From Suilimivivens sp964393865 (GTDB lineage Bacteria; Bacillota; Clostridia; Lachnospirales; Lachnospiraceae): a DNA stretch of 64,000 nt. The notes beneath the pieces were generated by a model. The model saw only the letters and a program-made list of their open reading frames with translations, did not search any database and had not been told where the DNA came from. The position numbers and the translations under genes were made by a program. The first letter of the stretch is position 1. Each line of letters begins with the position of its first letter. This document shows positions 52,267-61,377 of this stretch, piece after piece. The DNA is taken from positions 1-64,000 of the forward strand of contig CAYMUW010000005.1 in NCBI GenBank assembly GCA_964393865.1, in the 5' to 3' direction.

Positions 52267-52959
52267 ATGACGAATATTTTGGTTTGTGATGATGACAGAG
52301 AAATTGTGGACGCCATTGAAATTTATCTCAATCAGGAAGGCTATCATATTTACAAAGCTTATGATGGAGAACAGGCAATACAGGTGCTCAAGGAGCAGAA
52401 TATTCATCTTCTGATTATTGATATTATGATGCCCAGGCTTGACGGCATTCATGCTACATTAAAAATCAGAGAATACAGCTGCATTCCCATTATTTTTCTT
52501 TCAGCCAAGTCCGAGGACACAGACAAAATTTTAGGCCTGAATATCGGTGCGGACGATTATGTGACCAAGCCCTTTAACCCGTTAGAGCTGGTGGCAAGGG
52601 TGAAATCCAATCTCCGCAGATATACCCAGCTTGGAAATTTGAATGTGGAAAACAACGCTTTGTTTACCGCCGGAGGATTATGTATCAATGATGAGACCAA
52701 GGAAGTGACTGTGGACGGAGAGAGCGTAAAGCTGACTCCCATCGAATATAATATTTTGCTTCTTCTGGTCAAAAATCAGGGAAAGGTCTTTTCTATCAAT
52801 CAGATTTATGAAAGCATCTGGAATGAGGAGGCAATCGGCGCCGACAATACGGTTGCCGTTCATATCCGCCATATCAGGGAAAAGATCGAAATCAATCCGA
52901 AGGAGCCCAGATACCTGAAGGTGGTATGGGGAGTTGGCTACAAAATCGAGAAACAGTAG
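52267..52959 (+). CDS. OmpR-family response regulator
   Basis: A 230-residue regulator. The receiver domain covers residues 1 to about 118, with the acidic pocket DDD near residue 8, the phospho-acceptor Asp in IIDIMMPRLDG (near 51), the switch Ser in FLSAKSED and the Lys in YVTKPFNP. The C-terminal winged helix runs from about 135 to 228 (LTPIEYNILLLLVKNQGKVFS, then VHIRHIREKIE, then VWGVGYKIE). The ATG at 52267 is chosen, seven bases after GGGAG, over the ATG at 52252. It is 11 bases upstream of its partner kinase. Confidence 0.94.
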   Translation: MTNILVCDDDREIVDAIEIYLNQEGYHIYKAYDGEQAIQVLKEQNIHLLIIDIMMPRLDGIHATLKIREYSCIPIIFLSAKSEDTDKILGLNIGADDYVTKPFNPLELVARVKSNLRRYTQLGNLNVENNALFTAGGLCINDETKEVTVDGESVKLTPIEYNILLLLVKNQGKVFSINQIYESIWNEEAIGADNTVAVHIRHIREKIEINPKEPRYLKVVWGVGYKIEKQ

Positions 52960-52970
52960 GAGAGCATAAG

Positions 52971-55541
52971 ATGGAAAATGAAGAGGTTAGGAAACGCCCC
53001 AAAAAGTCAGGAGCAGGAATAAACGTTTTTTTACACCTGTTACAGCAGGCAGTCATAGTCATAGCGGCAATTTTGGCTGCTATAGTATTGTGCGGCTCCT
53101 ATGTAGCAATCGAAAGCGGCAACGGAACCCAGCTTTATAACATTCGTGAGGAGAGTGCGGAAACGAAGTTTGAGGACTCCAGGCTGTTTAATAAGCTTTT
53201 GGGCAACAGCATTACCGATGTTGTCAGGTACGGTGCAATCCGGGGACAGATGGAGACAGACGGTGAGTTTGACGGCAAGAAGGTAATCGATACCACAGCC
53301 TTTGCCGGCAGATACAACAGTCTTCAGTCTGAGTACATTACTGCCAGATATTATCTGGATGATCTGATTAACTGGTCCAAAAACGGGTTTACCTATGAAG
53401 ATGTCTACATGACGGGAGAGGAAGCGGATCAGTTTTTAAGCCGGTTTAATCTGGTTACCACGGTGGATCTGGATACTGACAGCTACAGCGGCAGCGCCAA
53501 GTACCTGAATTCGGATTTGGGCAGTGCAGTTGTGGTTAAGGACATATCCGGTAATCTGTTTGATACCGGGGCTTATCAGCGGGAGGATGAAAATGTCACC
53601 GTTCTCAGGAACCGTTACCGCACGGTGGACGGGAAAAACATAGAAGATCATGTGGCTACCTTTGATGAATACTATAAGCTTTGTTCGAATATCAAGCAGA
53701 CGGCAGATGATCTGGCACTGAATTATAATGAATATCTGAAATATCAGGAGATGTATCAGTCTCAGCAATCCAATGTGGTTTATTTTATCAGGAAAACCAT
53801 TGGAGATGATGTTCAGGTATATACCAATCTGGATACCGGGGCAAAGGATCTGAAAACATTGAAGAAGGAGCTGTTAGGCAGCTGCATGAGGTCGGTTTAC
53901 TATGATCCTGTGAATATGACCTATGAGACGGATACCCAGATTGAGGAGTCTACCCTTCGTTATGTGATGAACGGCTTTGATTATGCCTATCCGGAAAATA
54001 CTCAGGTAATGGTGGGGATCAGAAGTGATTTGTCTTATGCACAGGACGGATTCAGCAAGGCCTATGATAAATTTAATAAATATGTGCCCTTCCTTGGACA
54101 GTATCTGATATGTGCAATTATCTGTGTGGTGATTTACCTGCTGCTTACGGTGCTTCTCACTGTGAGAGAAGGCGTTGCCGGCAGAACAGAGAATGGCAAA
54201 GTAATCATCAGGCTGCATAGGGAGGATCATATTCCCACAGAGATTATGATCGTGGCTGCCGGTGTCATTGCTTTTGGATTATATATGCTAATTTCCACAG
54301 TGATCCATGCCACATGGCAATATACGGAAAGCGGTGCCATGGCAGCATTGGCGGCTGTAGCTGCGCTGGCGGTAAGTTTGTTGTTCTCCTTCTTTTATTA
54401 CAGCTTTGTCAGAAGAATCAAAGCGGGAACACTATGGCGGGACAGCCTGCTCAGAAAGCTTGGAGGCCTGATTTCCGGGTGGATAAGATATGCATATGAG
54501 CATTGGAATCTGATGCTTAGAGTTTGGGTGCCCTTTGGAATTTTTGCGCTGTTTCACATGGTTATGCTGCTGGTTATTTTGGCAGGCTCCCGTTATTCCA
54601 CATCCAGATTTCTCATAGCTATGCTGGTTCTTATCGTGGTAGACATTCAGATAGGAATCCTGATTTATCGTTCCGCGGGAGCAAGGCAGACTATTCTTAA
54701 GGGGATACAGAAGATCAGCGAGGGAGATACGGAGTATAAGGTTGATGAAAAGGGAATGCAGGGAGACAATCTGGTTATGGCAAGAGCCGTGAACAGCATT
54801 GGGGACAGTGTGAAAAACGCAGTGGAAACCAGCATGAAGGATGAACGCTTGAAGGCGGATCTGATCACCAATGTATCCCATGATATTAAAACACCTTTGA
54901 CCTCCATCATTAATTATGTGGATTTGATTAAGCGTCAAAATGTGCAGGACCCTCAAATCAGAGAATATATTCAGGTGCTGGATGCCAAATCTCAAAGATT
55001 AAAGCAGCTGACCGACGATCTGGTGGAGGCTTCTAAGATTTCTTCAGGAAATATTGTGCTTCAATGGGAGAAGATTAATCTGATAGAACTGCTGCATCAG
55101 ACCATAGGGGAGTTTTCCGAGAAGTTCGGAGAAAAGAGACTGTACCCTGTTTTAAACAGTCCTGCAGATAATGTCTGTATTCTGGCTGACAGCAGAAGAA
55201 TTTGGAGAGTGATTGAAAACCTGTTTAATAATATTTTCAAGTACGCGCTGGAAGGAACCAGAGTTTACATTGATCTGGAGCTTAGGCAGGATGGGGAAAG
55301 TCATGAAAAGTGGGTAATTTTATCTGTTAAGAATATTTCAGCCAATCCCTTAAAGGTAAATCCCAAGGAGCTGACAGAGCGCTTTATCAGAGGCGACGAG
55401 TCAAGGACAACGGAAGGAAGCGGGCTGGGGTTATCCATAGCCAAGAATCTGGTAGAAATTCAAAAGGGCGTGTTTGAAATCGTAATGGATGGGGATTTGT
55501 TTAAGGTAAACTTATATTTCCCTTTGCTGGAAGAGAAGTAA
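52971..55541 (+). CDS. Membrane sensor histidine kinase with large extracytoplasmic domain
   Basis: An 856-residue kinase. One N-terminal helix (about residues 18-43) is followed by about 330 extracytoplasmic residues that match no sensor domain I know. A block of roughly five helices (about 376-396, 421-443, 455-477, 515-540 and 550-572), a short linker and the catalytic part complete it. The phospho-acceptor His is in NVSHDIKTPLTSIINYVDLI near 637, the N box in NLFNNIFKYA near 755 and the G2 box in GSGLGLSIAKNLVEIQ near 820. The multi-helix block between sensor and kinase is unusual. The ATG at 52971 follows GGAG. Signal unknown; transcribed with the upstream regulator. Confidence 0.93.
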   Translation: MENEEVRKRPKKSGAGINVFLHLLQQAVIVIAAILAAIVLCGSYVAIESGNGTQLYNIREESAETKFEDSRLFNKLLGNSITDVVRYGAIRGQMETDGEFDGKKVIDTTAFAGRYNSLQSEYITARYYLDDLINWSKNGFTYEDVYMTGEEADQFLSRFNLVTTVDLDTDSYSGSAKYLNSDLGSAVVVKDISGNLFDTGAYQREDENVTVLRNRYRTVDGKNIEDHVATFDEYYKLCSNIKQTADDLALNYNEYLKYQEMYQSQQSNVVYFIRKTIGDDVQVYTNLDTGAKDLKTLKKELLGSCMRSVYYDPVNMTYETDTQIEESTLRYVMNGFDYAYPENTQVMVGIRSDLSYAQDGFSKAYDKFNKYVPFLGQYLICAIICVVIYLLLTVLLTVREGVAGRTENGKVIIRLHREDHIPTEIMIVAAGVIAFGLYMLISTVIHATWQYTESGAMAALAAVAALAVSLLFSFFYYSFVRRIKAGTLWRDSLLRKLGGLISGWIRYAYEHWNLMLRVWVPFGIFALFHMVMLLVILAGSRYSTSRFLIAMLVLIVVDIQIGILIYRSAGARQTILKGIQKISEGDTEYKVDEKGMQGDNLVMARAVNSIGDSVKNAVETSMKDERLKADLITNVSHDIKTPLTSIINYVDLIKRQNVQDPQIREYIQVLDAKSQRLKQLTDDLVEASKISSGNIVLQWEKINLIELLHQTIGEFSEKFGEKRLYPVLNSPADNVCILADSRRIWRVIENLFNNIFKYALEGTRVYIDLELRQDGESHEKWVILSVKNISANPLKVNPKELTERFIRGDESRTTEGSGLGLSIAKNLVEIQKGVFEIVMDGDLFKVNLYFPLLEEK

Positions 55542-55580
55542 GCTTATCGTAAAATCTTTCAAATAATTGTAAACTAAAAT

Positions 55581-55611
55581 AAAGCGCAAGCTTCGCAGCC
55601 TGCGCTTTTTT
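55581..55611. terminator. Bidirectional terminator between the kinase and prs
   Basis: AAAGCGCAAGC (55581-55591) pairs with GCCTGCGCTTT (55598-55608), with one mismatch that becomes a G-U pair on the minus strand, followed by TTT. It separates two convergent genes. Confidence 0.8.
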
Positions 55612-55629
55612 ACTGTGATTACAAATTAC

Positions 55630-56817
55630 TTACAACTGAATATCCTCCCGGTTGTTATACTTGGAGAGGATATCATGTATCTTCTCGGTAGGAGTATATA
55701 CATTGGACATGGAGGAGTCATGGTTCATAAAGTCAATGATGGAAGCAAGAAACTTGCTCATATCCGCCTCCACGTAATAGGGACGGGACTTCAGTTCGGG
55801 AATTTGATAAGTTAAATTGGTGGTGATTACCTTATCAAAATAGCACTTTTCGTATGCTTCATCAAAGCTCTTAAGTCCGTCTGTGAAAAGGCCGAAGGTG
55901 CAGCAGATATATACATGCTTGGCGTTCAGGGCCTTTAACTGCTTGGCGGTATCTATCATACTTCCGCCGGAGGAGATCATGTCATCAATAATGATTACAT
56001 CCTTGCCGTCCACATTATCTCCCAGAAATTCATGAGCCACAATAGGGTTCTTTCCGTTGACAATGGTAGAGTAGTCACGGCGCTTATAAAACATTCCCGT
56101 ATCTACGCCCAGAACATTTGCAAAGTAAACGGCTCTGTCAAGAGCGCCCTCATCTGGGCTGATTACGATCAGATGATCTTTATCGATTAAAAGGCTGTCC
56201 TCTGTATGAAGAAGCGCACGTATAAACTGATAAGGAGGCGTGAAATTGTCAAATCCCCGTAAAGGCTCGGCATTTTGAACTCTTGGGTCGTGGGCGTCGA
56301 AAGTAATGAAATTGCTGACGCCCATATTGCTTAATTCTTCGATTGCATAGGCACAGTCAAGAGATTCCCTTCCGTTTCTTTTGTGCTGGCGGCCTTCATA
56401 TAAAAAGGGCATAATTACATTGATGCGGTGTGCCTTACCGTTGGCTGCAGCAATAATACGTTTTAAATCCTGATAATGATCATCGGGAGATTTATAATTC
56501 GTATATCCGTTCATGGTGTATGAAATACTATGGTTGCAGACATCCACCAGAATAAAAAGATCCTTTCCGCGGATGGACTCGGAAAGAACGGCCTTTCCTT
56601 CCCCGGAACCGAAACGGTAGCAGGTTGCATCAACAATATAATTATCCGATGCATATCCTGCAAATGCGGGATCGTTTTTGGTTATATTTTTAACGTTTCT
56701 TCTGAAATTTACAAGATAATTGTTGACACTGCTTCCCAGTTTGGCCGCCGATTCCAAAACAACTAGCTTCAGAGGGGCGACCGGAATTGCAACTTCCAGC
56801 TCAGATAAGTTTGGCAT
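55630..56817 (-). CDS. prs: Ribose-phosphate pyrophosphokinase, long divergent form
   Basis: A 395-residue enzyme that should make PRPP from ribose 5-phosphate and ATP for nucleotide, His and Trp synthesis. The two-lobed phosphoribosyltransferase-like fold is recognised from VIMPFLYEGRQHKRNGRESL (compare the YARQDRK segment), TFDAHDPRVQN, VISPDEGALDRAVYFA and the PRPP loop VIIIDDMISSGGSMIDTA. Classical Prs has about 315 residues; this one has an N-terminal extension of about 60 residues plus insertions. I believe this long type is common in Lachnospiraceae. It is transcribed alone on the minus strand with GGAGGT before the ATG. Confidence 0.88.
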   Translation of the reverse strand: MPNLSELEVAIPVAPLKLVVLESAAKLGSSVNNYLVNFRRNVKNITKNDPAFAGYASDNYIVDATCYRFGSGEGKAVLSESIRGKDLFILVDVCNHSISYTMNGYTNYKSPDDHYQDLKRIIAAANGKAHRINVIMPFLYEGRQHKRNGRESLDCAYAIEELSNMGVSNFITFDAHDPRVQNAEPLRGFDNFTPPYQFIRALLHTEDSLLIDKDHLIVISPDEGALDRAVYFANVLGVDTGMFYKRRDYSTIVNGKNPIVAHEFLGDNVDGKDVIIIDDMISSGGSMIDTAKQLKALNAKHVYICCTFGLFTDGLKSFDEAYEKCYFDKVITTNLTYQIPELKSRPYYVEADMSKFLASIIDFMNHDSSMSNVYTPTEKIHDILSKYNNREDIQL

Positions 56818-56836
56818 GGCAACCTCCAGAATTCAT

Positions 56837-56864
56837 ATAGTAGATTTTTATAGTAGAATATCAA
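56837..56864 (-). promoter_or_regulatory. Promoter of prs
   Basis: On the minus strand, TTGATA (56864-56859), a 16-base spacer and TACTAT (56842-56837), about 20 bases before the ATG. No purine-type operator was recognised. Confidence 0.5.
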
Positions 56865-56946
56865 TTTATTTTATATCATTATGTTAGTGACACGTCAAGA
56901 AATTTCTTGTAGAATAGATAAGTGGATAGATGTATGGAGTATTGAT

Positions 56947-58293
56947 ATGAACAGAAAAAACCCAAAGGGACATATTATCAAAGAAGTGCTTACGGGCAGT
57001 ATTGCCGAGGAACTTGAGATAGAGCCGGGAGATAAGCTGCTTCAAATAAATAAAGAAGAAATTACGGATATTTTTGATTATCAGTATTATGTTGAGGACG
57101 AATATATTGAGATACTGATTGAAAAGCCGAATAAGGAGCAGTGGCTCTTAGAGGTGGACAAGGAAGAGGACGAGGATCTGGGCATTGTTTTTGAAAACGG
57201 ACTGATGGATGATTATCGTTCCTGTCACAATAAATGCATCTTTTGCTTTATCGACCAGATGCCGAAGGGCATGCGGGAGACCTTATATTTTAAGGATGAT
57301 GATTCGAGACTGTCTTTTTTGCAGGGCAACTATGTGACCCTTACCAATATGTCGGACCATGACGTGGAGCGGATTATCCGGTATCATTTGTCACCGATCA
57401 ACATTTCCTTTCAGACCATGAATCCGTCTCTCAGGTGTATGATGCTTAACAATCGTTTTGCGGGCGAAGCGCTTAAGAAGGTTGACAAGCTGTATGAGGC
57501 CGGGATTACCATGAACGGTCAGATTGTGCTGTGCAAGGGCGTAAATGACGGAAAGGAACTGGAGTACAGCATCCGCAAGCTGATGGAGTATGCGCCCACA
57601 TTGGAGAGCGTTTCGGTGGTCCCGGTGGGGCTGTCCAAATTCCGGGAAGGACTGTATCCCCTTGAGCCTTTTCTGCGTGAGGATGCCGTAGAAGTGCTTC
57701 AAATAATACATGCCTTTCAGAAGGAATGTTATGAGCGTTTTGGGCTTCATTTCATTCATGCCAGTGATGAGTGGTATATTCTGGCCGAGTGGGAACTGCC
57801 GGAGGAGCAAAATTATGACGGCTATCTGCAGCTGGAAAACGGCGTGGGGATGCTGAGGCTTTTGCTTGATGAGTTTGCAGACGGCCTTGCATCACTGCGG
57901 GAAGATCTGCGAAAGGGCAGGAAAGGTTATCCGCCGATGGAGGTTTCCATGGCTACCGGCAGACTTGCCTATCCTTATATTTACAGAATGGCGCAGGCGC
58001 TTATGGAGGCAGTAGAGGGACTTCAAATCCATGTATATCAGATAGTCAATGATTTCTTCGGAGAAATGATTACCGTTTCCGGCCTTCTTACAGGGGGAGA
58101 TATTATCAATCAGCTTCGGGGAAAGAAGCTGGGAGAAAGGCTTCTGCTGCCTGAAAATGTACTGAGAAGCGGAGAGCTGGTTTTCCTTGACGATGTGACG
58201 GTGGAGGATATGGAAAAGGCTTTACAAGTAAAAATAGATATTGTAAAATCAAGCGGATATGATTTTATTAACACAATTTTAGCAGAAAAGTGA
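56947..58293 (+). CDS. Radical SAM protein with PDZ-like and DUF512 domains
   Basis: A 448-residue protein. An N-terminal PDZ-like region (about residues 5-70: HIIKEVLTGSIAEELEIEPGDKLLQIN) is followed by a radical SAM-type cluster site CHNKCIFC with Cys93, Cys97 and Cys100 (C-x3-C-x2-C), and then the DUF512 domain (about 250-445, with SVVPVGLSKFREGLYPLEPF). It should bind a 4Fe-4S cluster and S-adenosylmethionine, but no substrate is known for this family. Start: ATG at 56947, six bases after GGAG; an upstream ATG at 56881 has no ribosome site. Only seven bases separate it from der, a linkage I recall in other Clostridia. Confidence 0.88.
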   Translation: MNRKNPKGHIIKEVLTGSIAEELEIEPGDKLLQINKEEITDIFDYQYYVEDEYIEILIEKPNKEQWLLEVDKEEDEDLGIVFENGLMDDYRSCHNKCIFCFIDQMPKGMRETLYFKDDDSRLSFLQGNYVTLTNMSDHDVERIIRYHLSPINISFQTMNPSLRCMMLNNRFAGEALKKVDKLYEAGITMNGQIVLCKGVNDGKELEYSIRKLMEYAPTLESVSVVPVGLSKFREGLYPLEPFLREDAVEVLQIIHAFQKECYERFGLHFIHASDEWYILAEWELPEEQNYDGYLQLENGVGMLRLLLDEFADGLASLREDLRKGRKGYPPMEVSMATGRLAYPYIYRMAQALMEAVEGLQIHVYQIVNDFFGEMITVSGLLTGGDIINQLRGKKLGERLLLPENVLRSGELVFLDDVTVEDMEKALQVKIDIVKSSGYDFINTILAEK

Positions 58294-58300
58294 GGAAACT

Positions 58301-59635
58301 ATGAGCAAAAAAAGAAAGCCCATTGTGGCGGTGGTTGGCAGACCTAATGTGGGAAAGTCAACGCTTTTCAATGCGCTGGCAGGGCAGAGAATATCAATTG
58401 TAAAGGATACGCCGGGCATTACCAGGGATCGTATTTATGCGGATGTGACGTGGTTAGACCGGCAGTTCACCCTCATTGACACCGGAGGAATTGAGCCTGA
58501 CAGCCGGGACGTGATTTTATCCCAGATGCGGGAGCAGGCACAGATTGCCATTGATACGGCAGATGTGATTTTGTTCATGGTAGATGTAAGACAGGGGCTG
58601 GTGGATGCGGATTCCAAGGTGGCGGATATGCTGAGACGTTCGCATAAGCCGGTTCTTTTGGTAGTCAATAAGGTAGATAATTTTGAAAAATATATGGCGG
58701 ATACTTATGAATTCTACAATCTTGGTATCGGAGAGCCTTATCCCATATCTGCCGCCAATCAGATGGGGATTGGTGATCTTTTGGACGAGGTAATCAAATA
58801 TTTTGGTGAGAGCGGAGAGACTGACGATGAGGAGGATGTGACCCGAGTTGCCATTGTGGGAAAGCCCAATGTAGGGAAATCTTCCCTGATAAATAAGCTG
58901 ATCGGTGAGAACAGACTGATTGTATCGGATATTGCAGGAACAACCCGGGATGCGGTAGATACTCCCGTGACGCACAATGGAAAGGAATATATTTTTATTG
59001 ACACCGCAGGACTTCGGCGCAAGAATAAAATAAAAGAAGAGTTGGAACGGTTTATGATCGTCAGAACCGTAGGCGCCGTGGAGAGAGCGGATGTTGTGAT
59101 TTTGCTGATCGATGCGGTGGAGGGCGTGACAGAGCAGGATGCTAAGATCGCAGGAATTGCCCATGAGCGTGGAAAGGCAGTGATTATTGCCGTAAATAAG
59201 TGGGATGCCATTGAGAAGGACAATAAAACGGTGAACCAATATTCGGCAAAAATAAGAAATGTGTTATCCTACATGCCTTATGCAGAGATTACTTATATTT
59301 CTGCAATGACGGGACAGAGGCTTCCCAAGCTGTATGATTTGATCGATATGGTTCATGAAAATCATGCGCTGCGAATATCCACAGGCGTGCTCAATGAGAT
59401 TATGAGCGAAGCGGTGGCCATGCAGCAGCCTCCTTCCGATAAGGGAAAACGGCTGAGACTGTATTACATTACGCAGGTGGGGGTCAAGCCGCCGACCTTT
59501 GTTATTTTTGTAAATGACAAGGAACTGATGCACTTTTCCTATACAAGATATATTGAAAATCAAATCAGAGAGGCCTTTGGCTTTAAGGGGACGCCCCTTA
59601 AGTTTATCATAAGAGAAAGAAACGAGGGAAAATAA
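58301..59635 (+). CDS. der: Ribosome biogenesis GTPase Der (EngA)
   Basis: A 444-residue protein with two GTPase domains in a row, needed for assembly of the 50S subunit. First domain: GRPNVGKSTLFNALAG near residue 12, DTGGIEP and NKVDN. Second domain: GKPNVGKSSLINKLIG near 187, DTAGLRRKNKIKE and NKWDAIEK. A C-terminal KH-like domain follows (about 355-440, with GVKPPTFVIFVNDKELMHFSYTRYIENQIREAFGF). GAGGA lies before the ATG. It begins the der-plsY-gpsA cluster. Confidence 0.97.
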   Translation: MSKKRKPIVAVVGRPNVGKSTLFNALAGQRISIVKDTPGITRDRIYADVTWLDRQFTLIDTGGIEPDSRDVILSQMREQAQIAIDTADVILFMVDVRQGLVDADSKVADMLRRSHKPVLLVVNKVDNFEKYMADTYEFYNLGIGEPYPISAANQMGIGDLLDEVIKYFGESGETDDEEDVTRVAIVGKPNVGKSSLINKLIGENRLIVSDIAGTTRDAVDTPVTHNGKEYIFIDTAGLRRKNKIKEELERFMIVRTVGAVERADVVILLIDAVEGVTEQDAKIAGIAHERGKAVIIAVNKWDAIEKDNKTVNQYSAKIRNVLSYMPYAEITYISAMTGQRLPKLYDLIDMVHENHALRISTGVLNEIMSEAVAMQQPPSDKGKRLRLYYITQVGVKPPTFVIFVNDKELMHFSYTRYIENQIREAFGFKGTPLKFIIRERNEGK

Positions 59636-59636
59636 G

Positions 59637-60284
59637 TTGGAACGTATTATCTGTATTATTATCGGTTATGTATTTGGTCTGTTTCAGACGGCGTTTATTT
59701 ACGGAAAGCTTCATGGAATTGACATCAGGGAACATGGAAGCGGCAATGCGGGAACAACCAACACTCTGCGCGTGCTTGGAACGAAGGCAGGGCTGATTGT
59801 TTTGGCAGGAGATATTTTAAAGTGTGTTCTTGCCGTGGTTGTGTGCAGCCTTATTTTTGGCGCTACTCATAGGGACGAAATATATCTTTTAAAGCTCTAT
59901 GCGGCGGCAGGAGCTATTTTGGGACATAATTTTCCCTTCTATCTGAAGTTTAAGGGAGGAAAAGGGATTGCAGCGACTGCAGGGTTGATTCTTTCCTTCC
60001 ATCCCTATTTTATCATTACGGGCGTAATCCTTTTCTTTGGTGCATTCTTTATTACTCATTATGTTTCGCTGGGATCGCTGCTTGTTTATGCGGGCTTAAT
60101 GATTCAGATGGTGATTGCGGGCCAACTGGGATTATTTGGCGCATCCCAGGCGGTGCTGATTGAAATGTATATTGTTACGGCATTTTTGACTATACTTGCA
60201 TATTACAAGCATCGCGAGAATATTAAACGGCTTATCAAAGGAGAAGAGAGAAAGACCTATCTGATCAAGAAGAGTGAGCAATAA
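59637..60284 (+). CDS. plsY: Glycerol-3-phosphate acyltransferase PlsY
   Basis: A 215-residue integral membrane enzyme that moves an acyl group from acyl phosphate (made by PlsX, encoded at 30915) to glycerol 3-phosphate. The family's cytoplasmic loop motifs are all present: REHGSGNAGTTNTLRVLG, GHNFPFYLKFKGGKGIAAT, and the later YYKHRENIKRLIKGEE. Five to six helices. It uses a TTG start one base after the der stop, with GAGGG about ten bases upstream. The next gene, gpsA, makes its substrate. Confidence 0.96.
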   Translation: MERIICIIIGYVFGLFQTAFIYGKLHGIDIREHGSGNAGTTNTLRVLGTKAGLIVLAGDILKCVLAVVVCSLIFGATHRDEIYLLKLYAAAGAILGHNFPFYLKFKGGKGIAATAGLILSFHPYFIITGVILFFGAFFITHYVSLGSLLVYAGLMIQMVIAGQLGLFGASQAVLIEMYIVTAFLTILAYYKHRENIKRLIKGEERKTYLIKKSEQ

Positions 60285-60317
60285 TCTGTAAAAACGACAG
60301 GTCTCAAGGAGGATAAA

Positions 60318-61355
60318 ATGGCAAATATCGGAATTATCGGCGCAGGAAGCTGGGGTACAGCACTGGCATGGCTGCTGACCAATAACGGGCATCAGGTCAC
60401 CATATGGTCCATCGTGGAAGAGGAAATACAAATGCTGAAGGAGCACAGGGAGCAAAAGGATAAGCTTCCGGGTGTCATTTTGCAGGAAACTATGATTTTT
60501 ACCACGGATTTGGAGGAGGCAATGAAGGATAAGGATGTGCTTGTTCTTGCAGTACCTTCCCCCTATACCAGAAGCACTGCGGCCAAGATGGCTCCCTATG
60601 TGAAGACAGGGCAGAAGATTGTGAACGCAGCAAAGGGAATTGAGGAAAAAACCTTAATGACGCTGTCGGAAATTATTGAACAGGAAATACCCAATGCGGA
60701 TGTGGCTGTGCTTTCCGGGCCCTCCCATGCGGAAGAGGTTGGAAAAGGGATTCCCACAACGATTGTGGCAGGCTCTAAGAATAAGAAAACGGCGGAATAC
60801 CTTCAAAATTTGTTTATGAGTCAGGTTTTTCGTGTTTATATCAGCTCTGATGTGCTTGGCATTGAGCTGGGGGCGGCTCTTAAAAATGTGGTGGCTTTGG
60901 CGGCCGGAATTGCAGACGGACTGGGTTACGGCGATAATACCAAGGCTGCTTTAATTACCAGAGGAATTGCGGAGATTGCCAGATTGGGAATCAGCATGGG
61001 AGGAAGGATAGAAACCTTCTATGGATTAACAGGAATCGGTGATCTGATTGTTACCTGTGCCTCTATGCATTCCAGAAACCGTAAGGCCGGTATTTTAATC
61101 GGAAAGGGAGCAACCATGGAGGAGGCTATGGCAGAGGTCAAGATGGTGGTAGAGGGTGTTTATTCCGCTAAGGCCGGCTACGCATTGTCTCAGAAATATG
61201 GCGTGAGCATGCCCATTGTGGAGCAGGTGAACAGGGTTCTCTTTGAGGGAAGGGCAGCTTCCGAGGCAGTAGGGGAGCTTATGCTGCGCGATAAGAAAGT
61301 GGAAAACATCGATCTTCGTCAGCTCTATCAAAACAGCGTGGAGATACCCTGGTAG
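60318..61355 (+). CDS. gpsA: NAD(P)-dependent glycerol-3-phosphate dehydrogenase
   Basis: A 345-residue cytoplasmic enzyme that reduces dihydroxyacetone phosphate to glycerol 3-phosphate for lipid synthesis. The nucleotide-binding GAGSWGTALAWLL lies near residue 7, with LAVPSPYTRSTA, VLSGPSHAEEVGKGIPTT, the catalytic Lys in GAALKNVVALAAGIADG, and the YGLTGIGDLIVTC segment. AAGGAG lies before the ATG. It supplies PlsY, encoded 33 bases upstream. Confidence 0.97.
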   Translation: MANIGIIGAGSWGTALAWLLTNNGHQVTIWSIVEEEIQMLKEHREQKDKLPGVILQETMIFTTDLEEAMKDKDVLVLAVPSPYTRSTAAKMAPYVKTGQKIVNAAKGIEEKTLMTLSEIIEQEIPNADVAVLSGPSHAEEVGKGIPTTIVAGSKNKKTAEYLQNLFMSQVFRVYISSDVLGIELGAALKNVVALAAGIADGLGYGDNTKAALITRGIAEIARLGISMGGRIETFYGLTGIGDLIVTCASMHSRNRKAGILIGKGATMEEAMAEVKMVVEGVYSAKAGYALSQKYGVSMPIVEQVNRVLFEGRAASEAVGELMLRDKKVENIDLRQLYQNSVEIPW

Positions 61356-61377
61356 ACGGAAGAAAGGAAAGCTTTCG

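Noticed and set aside
58517..59239. Minus-strand open frame of 240 codons opposite der
   Set aside because: der is unmistakable on the plus strand, and the antisense translation shows no domain or ribosome site.
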